A stretch of DNA of 64,000 nt from Notamacropus eugenii (lineage: Eukaryota > Chordata > Mammalia > Diprotodontia > Macropodidae): the NCBI RefSeq assembly GCF_028372415.1, contig NW_027325148.1, positions 142,001 through 206,000 on the forward strand, read 5' to 3'. A program made the translations under genes and the position numbers. This document shows positions 34,411 to 54,251 of this stretch, in pieces. The number at the start of each line of letters is the position of its first letter. Within the stretch, counting starts at the first letter, position 1. The notes below the pieces were generated by a model. It did no database searches. It saw only the letters and a list, made by a program, of their open reading frames with translations, and was not told the DNA's origin.

Positions 34411-35147
34411 TTTCAGTTTCAGAGTTTCTGTGTAACTGTTTTTTTCATCAGGAGTACTTGAAATACTCTGTTTCATCAGAAGTTCATTCCCCTTGCCTTG
34501 CCTACCTCACACAACCAGAAAATGTAGCATTATAACAGTCATTTTTGCTGTATAGGCTCTTCTTGGCTGTAAATCCACATCCTTTGCCTTCTGGAATACT
34601 GTATTTCAGATTCTCTGCTCTTTTGTAGTGGTGAGCCTGACTGCAGTTCCTCAGTACTTGAATTGTTGCTTCCTTGATGCTTGCATAGTCTTTTGTTGAT
34701 CTGGACACTCTAGATTCTGGCTGTTACTCATGTAGCTTCTTGGATTTTCTTTTAGGAAATGACCAATGGATTCTTTCTATTTCCATTTTGCACTTAGGTT
34801 CTCAGAGATCTGTTATGCCATGATCTGAAGGACAGGCCTGGAATCTGCAAGCTTTTGGTGTCCCCAGATCTAGAACAGTCTGTGATTGCTGCCCTTGGTT
34901 GTGAGCTCCTGGCCTAGATAGACTGTTGCTGGACTCTCCCTTTAGCAGGCAGCTAGGGAACTCTGTAGGGTCAGAGCAGAACTGTATCCTTCCCTTTGGA
35001 CAGGAATGTTTGCCCTACTTATTCCTCCGCAGGCTTGAATAGATGCTAGAAGGGAGACCCTGCTTTGAATCTGTGATCCAACCAACATTGTTGCTGCTGC
35101 TGAACACTATGTTGTAGGAAGCGCCCTTTCTCAGTCTATTCTGGCTT
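34411..35147 (-). repeat. Copy 2 of the near-identical duplicated L1-like segment
   Basis: Matches 20067-20862 base for base from 34417 to about 35101, lacks the roughly 40-bp insert of copy 1, and shares a further 40 bp with two differences. Sequence to the right (to about 35375) continues as an L1-like 5' UTR on the minus strand, which copy 1 lacks. Both copies lose similarity at the same left edge. Confidence 0.85.
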
Positions 35148-35375
35148 TGTGATCCAATGCTTTTGTGTTGTTCTAAGACCTCCTTTTGTCTGCAGTTTCT
35201 TCCTGGGAACTAGAGTGTGCTTTCCGCACTCTCCAAACAAAGCTGGGCTGAACAAAGGACCTTTCTGAATTTTCTGATCAGGATTAGGAAGTGCATTTTA
35301 TAATTCTCCTTGGAGGAGTTCTGAGTACAAGAGTTCAGCTAACATTACTTCCTTCTATCCTACCAGCATGGCTCC
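35148..35375 (-). mobile_element. L1-like 5' UTR continuation beyond copy 2
   Basis: TTTGTCTGCAGTTTCTTCCT and AGTGTGCTTTCCGCACTCTC resemble reverse-oriented marsupial L1 5' UTR. The end near 35365 (CCAGCATGGCTCCC) recalls the GCCATCTTGGCTC 5' terminus. Confidence 0.45.
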
Positions 35376-38344
35376 CAAATCATTTTACAAAATAGTTTGC
35401 CCATTCAACAATTTCCCCAAATTTTTTTTCCCTTTTTTCCCCTTATCCTCTTTAATGTTATTTCTATCTTTTGTTCATTTTTGTCAATTTTCTAGGAAGA
35501 AGGTTTTGTAAGTTTCATTTTTCTTATAAATTTTGTGAAGCATTTCTTCCCCCTGCCACCTTTGTTGTACTTCTTTTTAAAATTTTATATATATGACATT
35601 CCTAATGTTCACAAGTCAGATCCTTCAGAAAGCAGTTTGCAATTTTATTAGCAATTGAAGTAGAAATCAATCTCATTGGTATTTAATCTGAAACACTCCA
35701 TTTTCTTCTTTTTTGAGAAGTGGTATATCTGTCCTCCAATCCTGGCCTAACAAGAACGTTTTAGGTTACAGCCTGAGAGTGCTGTAACATTTTGAACCCA
35801 CACCTCTGTATTTCAAATAAACATTTCACTACTTCTGAGAGAAACAGAAGTAGAAAAGGAGAAATCACACAAAGTTATATGGATATAGTAGACCTGAATT
35901 ATGCTACTCAAAATCCTTTCTCATATATATTTGGGGAAATAAATACCTAAAAGTTAGTAATAGTACTGAGGAGAAACTGGGCAAGGAAATTGAGGAGTGG
36001 TTATGTTTACTACAATTAGTTGAAAAAAAGGGGTATTTATCTTGGAGAAAAAAAAAAAGATAAGTTAAGTCTCCAAGTATTTAAAAGAGTTTCAAGGATG
36101 AATGAAGGGTTACACTAAGTTAGCTGGATCAACCCCATGACACATTAAGCTTCACTCAAAAGTCACTTTTAACTTTTTATGTGTCTTCCATGATTCTTTA
36201 ATTCTGGTGTTTAGGAACTGGAAATCATCTGGTTCAACTCTCTTTTTTCCTTATAAAGATTGGAACCCAGGGAAGGGAATACGAAGAAGGGTGGTTTTAA
36301 AGTTCAAAAAGTAGGCAGAGATGTTTAGGGGACAGTGTGGTCATAGACTCCCGAATGATTCTAGTTACCTAGAAATTTAATCCACTCTGAACTTTGATTT
36401 TATTCCACTATCTCCATCTTATCCTATAAAAATATTCTCTTCCTTAAACCTCAGAATTTCTAAATATACTTTCATAGCATTCTAATTCACTTCCTTTAGA
36501 ATTAACTTCCTATGACCTAACCTCTCCAAAACGAGACTTGTTGCGACTGAAAATTCCCAAAGTCTCCAATGCTGACCAATCTATAATTCAAAACCCCAAG
36601 ATCCTACATCTCAGTTGACTCCTTTTTCTGTTCTTTATCTAAATGAATGAAAAAATTCCAAATCATAATTCCTCCAATATGGTGAATATAAGTTAACCAT
36701 GTCCCACCAAGAGTTTCATATGAGTATAAGGAGGGGGAAATATATCCAGAGATGCTAAGGACATGAATTGCTTATTTTTGCTGTGACAGCAAAATAAATC
36801 TATTTTTGTTAAATGATTTAAGAATGCATTTCATCTTAACATCAAAACTGAGAAAGTTTTAGTTAACTTGACTGTGACAAGATAAAATAGCCCAGTGCAA
36901 CTCGTATCATGACTGAGTTGGGGAAAATAATAGCATATATATGAAGGTAGGGTGATCATTTGGTATGACAATAGTTACTGCTTCCAGTAATCAGAGCCCT
37001 CCTGATCCATATATAGAGGATCCTCTATATCAAACAGGGAGTAGTTAATTGACTACATAGCCTCTCTGGTGAAGATAACTCTTGATGGGAGTAGATACTT
37101 CCAGAGTACCATTTCTGACCCAGAAATTCCAGTTGCCACTGAGATCTGGAGCTAAAAGAAAGGAGAGCCAGTGTGAAAGTGAGGGAAAAGTCTAATCCTG
37201 GAAAAGGGGTGCTTCCTAAAGGGAGAAACCAATAGATTTAATATTTAAATGTAGTAACTTCCATACACTTTGGGAGGTTTCTGAAGATTTTTATGAAGTC
37301 AAATACATTTATTTGAACTTTCAGATAAAGACTATGTCAATTTTTAGGGGTCTGAGATGGAGAGTTATTTAAACCTGGTTCTAAGAATTTGTGAAAAACC
37401 AGCTGGTTTAGAAGGGATGAAAATCCTTAAAGAAATGGTTTTGACAGGTAGGACTTAAGTCCATCAGCATCCCCTTCAAATGCAGTTTTATTTAGGGTCT
37501 AGAGGCAGTTAGATTTAGCTTCTAGTAGAGCCTCATCATATCTTAATTGGTGAAATTCTATCAGGATTTTAGCAACCATCTAGTAAGAGTACTAGGGAAT
37601 GGAGGTCCTGTAAAGTCCTGCCAATGGACTGAACTAAAGTCAGTCAATAATCAATTATCCAGGCTGCATAACTAACATGTGAGAGTGTTGAAAAATAGAG
37701 CAGAGATCACTTACACTAATTCCTGGTTTTTGACCTTGAGTATGACCCCGTTTGGGGCCTGGATCTTTTTGCCAATACTTCCCACTTTCTATCAGAGTTC
37801 CAGTCTGAATTGCAGCCTCAGAACATTTCATTATGGGCAAGACATGAAGTGCTTCAGTTTTGTCACCTGCCTCTATGTTGTTGTAAAATGAAATATCTAA
37901 TAAGTACTTTGAATGCAGGGCCAGTTTAGACATTGAGATGGTGATAATATGTTATGCTGGGCTCCCAACCCCTTTCATATGTCTTATCCCCCCCCAAATA
38001 AGCCAGGAAGCAAAAGTAAATACGTGTTCCTCACTTTTTTTACCACTGATGTACAAAATAATTTTCCAAAACTATCCTAAATAGCTCAGGAAGTCAACCA
38101 CATAAACTTCTGGGGTTTGGAGAGCTCACTGTTATGTCCAAATAATTTTCTCAGATCAAATCCTGTAAGACCAGCATCACCACTCCTTTTTGAGTAACAC
38201 TGGCTTATAAAGCCATCATCATGATTACATGTATTGTCCCCACTGTAAATTCATCCTAAGAATTCAACCGTCTTAGAGATTGATTCAGCTTTTTTCTTAA
38301 CTTACCTACTGAGAGTAAAAGAAGAGTTTTGGAGTGCAAAATCT
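35376..38344. other. Gene-free intergenic region between HMGB3 and UBA1
   Basis: AT-rich sequence with no convincing exon, RNA gene or well-kept repeat. Short open frames near 37655-37933 and 37679-37891 overlap in opposite strands and show no domain. Diverged old repeats cannot be excluded. Confidence 0.5.
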
Positions 38345-38700
38345 CCAGCTTTCATTTTTAAAAAAAAAAAACCCTCCCTGGGATGGTAAGCCATCAGATA
38401 TAGGTTATACATGTGCAATTATGTAAAATATTTCCACATTAGTAATGTCCTAAAAGAGTTGAATAAAAGTGAAAAAAATGAAAAATAGCATGCTTCAGTC
38501 TATCCTCAACAGCAATCCTTTCAACTGAAGTGCATAGTAAGCTTCATCATGAGTCCTTTGGAATCATTGTATTGCTGAGGATAGCTACATCATTCAAACA
38601 ATACTGCTGTTATCGTGTAAGAAGAGCCCAGTCATTTAAAAAAAACTAATTGTTCTGCTTGATTTCACTCCGCATCACAGATAACCTCTTTCTAGTTTCC
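38345..38700 (-). mobile_element. L1 3' UTR fragment
   Basis: GATATAGGTTATACATGTGC, AAAATATTTCCACATTAGTA and ATAGCATGCTTCAGTC are reverse-strand words of the marsupial L1 3' UTR, matching the forward copy near 32830-32990 in layout. Confidence 0.7.
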
Positions 38701-39714
38701 TTCTGTGCTATCTTTGTTAATTACCCTTTTTGTTGCATCCTCAGTATTTAAGCAAATGCCTGACACAGAGTTCTCAAAGATGTTTACTCTATCTTTGAAA
38801 GAAGTCTTACCAGTGTACCACTTACATCTTCCAAGGTTTTCAGTCACCCTTTTTTTTTCAGAGCAGTCTTGCTTAGTACTCCCACCACTGAACTTTGTAT
38901 GCTTGTTCTGTTCCCCTCAGAAAATTACTTTTTTCATAGAGCCTTTATTGCTTCAGCAAAAATAGAATATGAGATCACAGAACAGGAGTAATTTCATATG
39001 CTGGGATCCCATGGCAAGGACACCACAGACTTACAGTTTACTAACACAAAAAAAGAAGGCAATAAAAAGCATTATCATTTATTTATGCCAGAATGCAGGC
39101 CCCTCAGAAATACCTACCATTCACACAGAGCCAATGAATTATTAAAAGTTAGAGTTTGTGTCTGCCCTGCCTACATTTTTTTTTTTCAGCAAGGGCCTGA
39201 TAATGTATGTGCCAACTGTCTTAGAAAATTTTTCCTATTATCAAGAACTGACAGAAGTGCCTGGAGTTGGGCATGACAGAAGAGGAATGAGACATTGGTA
39301 TTCAACTCTTATCTTTTGTATGTATAGAGTGGAGCCTGAGAGTTAGGATTAGGTGATAGTGTATGGAAATGACCTAAACGGGAAGGTGTTTTATAACCCA
39401 TCCTAGTCCCTGCAGAGAACATTTTTAGGAAATGGATGCTGGAGTTAAATACTTCTGCCTTAAGATACCCACTGGTTTTATTGTAAGAATGATTACAACT
39501 CCATTATTGTCAAATTGACCTGGTTTGTGGGGACCATGGGGTCAAATTTGGAGTCTACATTCTGATAAGTTCCAAGGGCCAGAGGAAAAATAAAGAATTT
39601 AGAGGTATGGGCAGATAGATACCCTATGAACTTAGAGGTATATGATAAAGGGTCTCCATCAGCTTCATACAGCTAAGATAGGAAAAGGATTTATGAGACA
39701 GAAGAGATTTAATA

Positions 39715-39915
39715 ATAATAATAATATCTAATATTTAACTGTTCTAAGCACTCTACAATTAGTTAGTTTGATCCTTACAACCTTGCAACCCCATTTTACA
39801 ATGAGAAACAAATAAGGTAGATGGGTAAAATGACTTTTCCAACATCACACATATAAGTGTCTGAGGCTAGATTGGAAATTAGGTCTTCTTAACTCCAAGT
39901 CTCAGTACTTCCACC
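39715..39915 (+). mobile_element. MIR-like SINE
   Basis: TAATAATAATAATATCTAAT, CTAAGCACTCTACAATTAGT, then CCTTACAACCTTGCAACCCC and ACATCACACATATAAGTGTC. Typical MIR order, moderately diverged. Confidence 0.65.
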
Positions 39916-40239
39916 AAAATGCTGATTTAGAAATTAGTGTTTCTTAAAAATCAGAGAAAAAAATCCAGGTTTAGGAAATAATGGGTAAAAATTTATAAAA
40001 GGAATCCCTGGTGAACTAAGGTTTAGAAGGTGGAGAGACTGGTGAAGAAATATGTATTTCCTCTGTCAAGTTACAGGAACCAGTTCAACCTGAAAAAGAT
40101 TAGGATGTGGCTAACCAGATCCATTTCCTTGGATACCTGGAATGCTGTAAAACCAAAGATGTTGTGCTGGAACTTTTTAGGTAGGCAACATATATAGTGC
40201 TGCAGGCCAAGTCTTATACCACCTGCTGTGAATACAAAG

Positions 40240-40241
<2 letters not shown>

Positions 40242-40272
<31 letters not shown>

Positions 40273-40273
40273 A
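40242..40273. repeat. (TC)n microsatellite
   Basis: An almost pure TC run of about 30 bases. Confidence 0.9.
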
Positions 40274-40663
40274 TGCTTAAACTGTAAAGTTGTACACAAA
40301 ACACTCTATTTACATCATCTAGCTTGTCCTTATTTGTCAATCTTTTCTGTAGAGAACACTTGTAATTGACACAAGGTGACATTTAACCAGGTTTGGTGGT
40401 TTTCTGTTATTAAACCGAAATTTTGAAGAATAAAAAATAAATAACGAACTAGTTTCTTTTTCTGTAGAAGACAGACTGTAACATTCTGGCTTTTCCTTTT
40501 CCACAAACATGTTGCATCTTTGTGTCCTTTAAAGATAAATACAGGAGTTCCCAATAAAAACATACATGTATTCTTAAATCTATCTCTCAAAAAAGAGGCC
40601 TATATTCACAAGTCTTGAGTTCAGTGTTTCTCACATAAGAGTGTTGCAACGGTTTGTAACTCT

Positions 40664-40669
40664 TTTATT
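40664..40669 (-). promoter_or_regulatory. UBA1 poly(A) signal
   Basis: The minus-strand AATAAA lies about 190 bp beyond the UBA1 stop codon (40857-40855), giving a short 3' UTR like that of other UBA1 genes. Confidence 0.75.
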
Positions 40670-40854
40670 TTGAATTCAGGATTCAAACAGCAGTAGAAAG
40701 ATTCCCCACATGCCCTGAGTGCCAAACTGAGCAAAGCTAAAACCAGTGGCCTAGGCCACCCAGCCAGTTTACTGGGGAAAAAAGGTGATTACGGAGAAGA
40801 GTAGTGGGTAAAGGATGATAAAGGGAGAAGGGTAAGAAAAGCAACAGCCAAGGA

Positions 40855-48915
<8,061 letters not shown>

Positions 48916-51100
48916 CTGGTAAAAATGGAAAAACATTGAGTGGTCTGAAGAAGGAAAAGTAGTCTGAGGTTAAAATGAAAGTTCAAAAGGAAAATGAGTC
49001 CTGTCCACTTTTGTGTAAATCTATGACTGAAATAATTAGAAAAGTGTAAAAGTATAAGGACATGGATAAAGACAGAGTTAAATACATTTTTGGGGGTGAA
49101 AGATCTTATTTTTGAAGGTATAATTAATAGTAAATATTTGGGTTACTCTGGGAGTATTAAAGAGAAAGTGGAAGTAGAATGAGCAAGCATTTATTAAGTC
49201 TATAGTAGTCTGCTTGATCCTTATAACTTTGTAAAGGGGTTATTGTTATTGTTTTACAGATGGAGTAAATGAGGTAAAGTGATTAAGTTATTTGACTCGG
49301 ATTTAAATGGCTAAAAAGGTTCAATTTGCATCAAAATCAAGAAAATGGGTCAACAATGATTGCATTACTTTAGGATAAATGATGGGAAATAATTTCAAAG
49401 AGGTTTTAATTACTTCACACATACACAAAATGGCCGACGCAAATAAAGAGTCCTGGATAATAAATATTGGTTTATAAAACAATTTCAACTAATGCTTTAA
49501 GTGCAAAACAGTCAACAGAGAACTGAGAAATTACAGAACTTCAAACTACTAAACAATGTTATATACAGAAATGTACATTTAATGAAGCTTTCCCTAACTA
49601 AAAGCTGAAAGTAAATACTGTACCTGACTTTGTATTCATCAAAATGCCTATTCTACTGTAAGCGATTTATCAAAACAAAGCTAAATTGAACTCGTGGTCA
49701 AAAAATAAAAAGGACAAAAATTAAAGATTTTTAAAACAAGTGGTAATTTCTCATGAAATTATGAAGGAATTGCACAAAAAGTATTGAAGTATTACGATAA
49801 AACTGAATAATACAAGAATATATTTCAAAGCGAATATTCCCCTCCCCATTTTAAACCTAACCATTTCAAATTTCAGTAAACAATGAAAAAGTTTTTAAAA
49901 ACTACCTTTTTTCCAACTAGGTTTTGTTTAATCAGGCCATGGAATGTCTCTTTTCTGGATTAACCTTACCACTTTACCACGTAAGAATCGCCTCGACTCC
50001 AAGTAGGATATTGAAAAAAAGGAATTCGGAATCAAAGCAGGACTGTACCACTTGGCAGAGGGGAGACCATTTTTTTAAATCAAGTCTTACTACCTATGCC
50101 ATTAAATAATAACATTAAAACAGATCATGTCATGAATTTATATGAAAGTTTTTTTCAAACACACTTTCCTGTTTTCCCATATTCTTCAGAAACGCTTTCA
50201 CCACATTTCCAAAATAATTTTAAGTAAAAAGTATGGTACAGTCCAAAATTTGTCGCAAAGCAACTTGGGTTACTTTTGACCAAATCGTATCTTGTAAAGA
50301 AAGACGTACATTTGAACCTTATTTTAGGATATACAATCATTTCTTTTTGTGTACTACAGTAATTTGAAAATGCTCCCTTTTAAGGGGAATACAAGAAAAC
50401 ATTTTTTGGGTTGGAGAACATTCATTTAAAAAATCCTCAAAACTGTAGCTTAAGTACAAGATGAAAAATTATAATTTACATAAGTAATTTTAATTTCAAA
50501 GTGATATAAATATATATAATATATGAATATAAATGATAGTTAAAATAAAACTGAATTCGAATTTGTATTGTTGTAAACATAGCAAAGGAAAATTTATTCT
50601 GTTTGGTAAGAACAAATATACTTGGTAATTTACAAATTTATATTGTTTAACTTGAATCTTAAGGACACCTATAATTATGAAAGTATAGTATTTTTTAGGT
50701 AAGCAATGAAACATGGAAAGGGAGAAAATAAGTAAAATGAAAACATTAAAGGTATAGTAGATGCCAATTTCAAAGTACTTTTAAACTACATATTATTTAT
50801 AAAGCAAAAACATTGAGTACCAGTATGACGTTGGTGATGAGTGTGTTTTGATCATGAATGAATGTAATTTGTTCCTTTTTGCTAAAATATGTTGCTTTTT
50901 AAGACGCCTTCTGTACATTTACCCCCAGCAATGCTGTTATTTCGCGGGATAACTGCAAAAACAGAAGTCCTTCTTTGTTGTAACTACAAAGACATAATAA
51001 CGTAGAAAACAAATTTCAAATAAAGTACACCACACCCCGAACCCTCCCCCCCAGCCCTCCCGCCCCTTTTTCCCACTTTTTCTCCAACCTAACGGCTATA
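48916..51100. other. UBA1 first intron or upstream region
   Basis: The UBA1 coding exon opens directly after an acceptor AG at 48917-48916, so at least one noncoding exon must lie upstream. I could not place it. The stretch is A-rich, holds one MIR-like element near 49175-49330, and becomes CpG-containing only after about 51.0 kb. No separate gene is seen. Confidence 0.55.
49175..49330 (+). mobile_element. MIR-like SINE
   Basis: GCAAGCATTTATTAAGTCTA, GATCCTTATAACTTTGTAAA, GTTTTACAGATGGAGTAAAT. MIR-type order, diverged. Confidence 0.5.
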
Positions 51101-51548
51101 GTCAACTAAGAACCACGCCTTAGGGGGCGTGGCTTGGGGCAACCTGAGGCCTTAGTGACGGAAATACCTACCAATGAAAATCGAGATGACGTAAGTGCGT
51201 GACTGCGGCTTCCAATAAATGTACTTCGAGCCGGAACTGTCACTATGGTAACTGAGACCCAACACGGTTTGTTGTGGTGATTCAGAGTTGCGGTGGGGGT
51301 AGAGTCAGAAGCATCGCGAAGGCCGCCATTTTGTGGTGGCTCTCTTTTGGTAGTGTGCGTTTGGCTTTACCGAGGATGATGGGTGGGGTTGGAGGGGGAG
51401 CAGAAAAAATAATCCGTTCCCTACATCCAGCCTCTCGTTTTTCTAATATTTGACAGGGTGCGTGAGCCTTGGTACTGTACATACGTTTGCGCGCCTGAGC
51501 GAGGGGGCGCCTCACCGAACTCCTCGCCTCACAAATCGAAACTAGCAG
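51101..51548. promoter_or_regulatory. Presumed divergent UBA1/RBM10 promoter with RBM10 noncoding exon 1
   Basis: The most CpG-rich part of the UBA1-RBM10 interval. It has GATGACGTAAG (CRE/ATF-like, about 51184), an inverted CCACGCC/GGGGCGTGGC pair near 51112-51133 (KLF/SP-like), and AAGGCCGCCATTTTG near 51317-51331, a YY1 site typical of promoter-proximal first exons. A plus-strand donor, AGCAG|GTGAGTG, at 51548/51549 fits the end of RBM10 exon 1. UBA1 reads away on the other strand. The start sites are inferred. Confidence 0.6.
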
Positions 51549-54251
51549 GTGAGTGAGGGAGGAAAGAAAATTGAAGAAATACTGTGACAAAGCTGAGGAG
51601 TGAGAGAGGGTTAGGGTTTGGGTACTTGTGACTTTGGTTTAAAAAGGAAGGGGGTCACAAACTTCTGTGGAGAGGTACACTTCTGAAAAACAAAAACGGT
51701 AGGCCTAAGCATCCAAAACGTAGGCGGGAGGTTGGGAAGGAAAAAAAACCGTTAGACATTTGTGTTTTCCTCCCGAGATCCGCTGAGGGATAAAAAAAAT
51801 TGACATTTGGTTCCTTGACTTCTCCCACCAAAAACGTCAAAACTTTCAAAGTTTGAGTTTCAAAAAAAACCAATATGGTACTGTTACAAACCCACAGAGT
51901 TCCTAAAAACTAGACGTTAACCTAAAACATTGTAGATTATTATTCTCAGTTTGAAAAAGAAATTATCCCCAGAAAAATATGCCACATGGGGTGGGAAAAC
52001 CAAACGGTAAAAACTTTTACATATGTATTCAAAAAAGAATCAAGTTATTATTTTACTGACAGTAAAACTAATTTCAGATTACTTATTACTTATTAGTTAC
52101 AACTAGTATTAATTACTCTTGGAAACTTAGAAAGTAATCCAAACACTCAACACATTTCCTCCCCTAAGCCTGTTAAACAAAACCCAAATTGTTTCTTCTC
52201 ATTTACACAAATTAAAAATTCTTCGTAACTTTTAAGTAATTTTTTGTCACAATTCCCTGTCCCTCTACATTTTCCAACTTAAAAAAAGTAACACTCCATT
52301 TCCTTAATCCACTTTTATCTACACCACTTCCATAAAATTCTTTGTACCTTCTTAATTTTCAATTTCTTTGTTTTATCCTGTCTATTCTCAAGCAAGAACA
52401 CTGATGACTATAACCACTGTTAAAATTTTAGAAGGAAAAAACTTAGATAAAAAACAAACCCTAACATCTCAGCTTTTAAATTATTTATTCTACTGCAAAA
52501 CCAAATTATTTTCTTACTTTAGTAATTTAACAATCTCTCATTCTACCTACATTTACTTTTAATACTTCACCCACTCATTTATTTATACAATTTATTTGCA
52601 CATTTTCTGCTTATACTTCATTGCCTGGAATTTCTTCCATTAAATTATTAACTTCTACAGAGCAAAAATTATGTTTACTCTTTCTTTGCATTCCTACAGC
52701 TTAACACAGTATGTTTTCTATAGCAAATCCTCAATAAATTCTATTTTGACTTTATTCTATCTGCTAATCCCAAAACCACCCTCTAAACAAAAACATGCTA
52801 TCATTTTTTCACTTCTGCTTACATTACTGGATGTTAATTATAACTAGACACAACAAAATACCTACTTGGTTGCACTAAATACAACACTGGACATACATGG
52901 AATAAGACATCTTCCCAAGTTCAAGTAAAAGTTCAAACAGTTACCACTAAGGCCTTTTTACTTCACTTTCCTCACCTGTAAAATGAACTGGAAAACAAAA
53001 TAAAAAATTCAAAATGGGCTCATGAAAATTCTGAAAAAAACAAAATAATAGCAAACACTATTTATCTCTAATACTTCTTTACTAAAATGGAAAAAAAAAA
53101 CATATTCCTACGTATCTTCCTTAGAACAACTTCCTCTAGATTCCTAGTTTTCTCACTGTTATGTACCTGAAATTTGTATGCCATCTGTCATAACTTTTTG
53201 TTTAGACAAATGTCAAAATTCTAGTAGCTAATATATCTAGACACCATTGGGTGAAAATATCAAAATAACAATACTAAAAATCAGTACTTTACATTCAAAT
53301 ACAGAGGACTAAAAGGACCTGTGAAATTCCAGTTCTTTATTGCTTATAACAAATCACCTCACCTGTGTTTTTGTACCAACTTTTGTACAATAGCTTTACA
53401 TATTATGTGGCCCAAAGAAAGATTAGGGTTAGAGTTAGGTAGCATTTCCTTTTTTTTAAAAAGTTGGAAAACAAAGAAAAGACACCTTGATGGATCATAC
53501 GATGCAGGAGAAAATAAAGCCATAAATATAAGACCATAAGTCCGTGGCTAACCATCATAATTCATCTCTTTGGTAATGAAAGTGAAGTCAGAAAAGCAAC
53601 ATGACTTGCCTGATATCAAAACACAAACACAACTCCTCATAGAATATAAACCACTTTTAGAATGCCATGCTAATTCATGGGACATAAAAGAAAACTTATT
53701 TAAGCAAAATGACCATTTATGGTAGGACTAAAGATAAGCAAGAAGAATGGGATCTTCTGAATTTGAGTTGGAGGACAGTAGAGATAGCTTCATTAAAATA
53801 CTTCTGTATAATCTGTACTACACCTCTCACCAGCCAATAATAAAACAAAGTGACTAAAAAACACACATAAATTTAAAATCAGTCTCTAGCAAAAAATCTT
53901 GGAATGATCTGAGGAAACTGATCCATTCCCTACTTCTGTTTGTCTCTCTTAAAATGTAATCAGTACAGGTAAGCCCAAATAAGGTAGTTTTCACATAATA
54001 CACCTAATTTTAGGCTCCCAAGTCTGTTTTTTTGACCTTTGGAAAACTCCATTTATCTTTTCCATTCTGTACAAATCCTAACCAAGTAGTTTTATTTGCA
54101 TGTTTTCGTTTGTCCTTAAAAACTCTCGTCTATTTTGTTCACATCATCATCAGACACCGTGCAGGCTTGCAGAACATGGTGTTGGAAGCGTGGTGGTAGT
54201 TGTGTCTGAAAAATAAAGAGAAGCCATTGCTCCAAGAAAAATACCCAAGAG
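51549..54251 (+). other. RBM10 first intron (and 5' part of the ATG exon)
   Basis: AT-rich, and from about 51.9 to 53.4 kb strongly depleted of G on the plus strand. A weak SINE tail-like stretch lies near 52905-53045. No other gene is seen. The ATG exon probably begins near 54153, after one of several nearby AGs. Confidence 0.5.

Larger units (their letters stand above)
38701..40640. other. Intergenic region downstream of UBA1
   Basis: Apart from the MIR at 39715 and the TC microsatellite at 40242 I see no gene. Open frames at 38705-38965 and 40071-40382 lack homology and look accidental. Confidence 0.5.
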
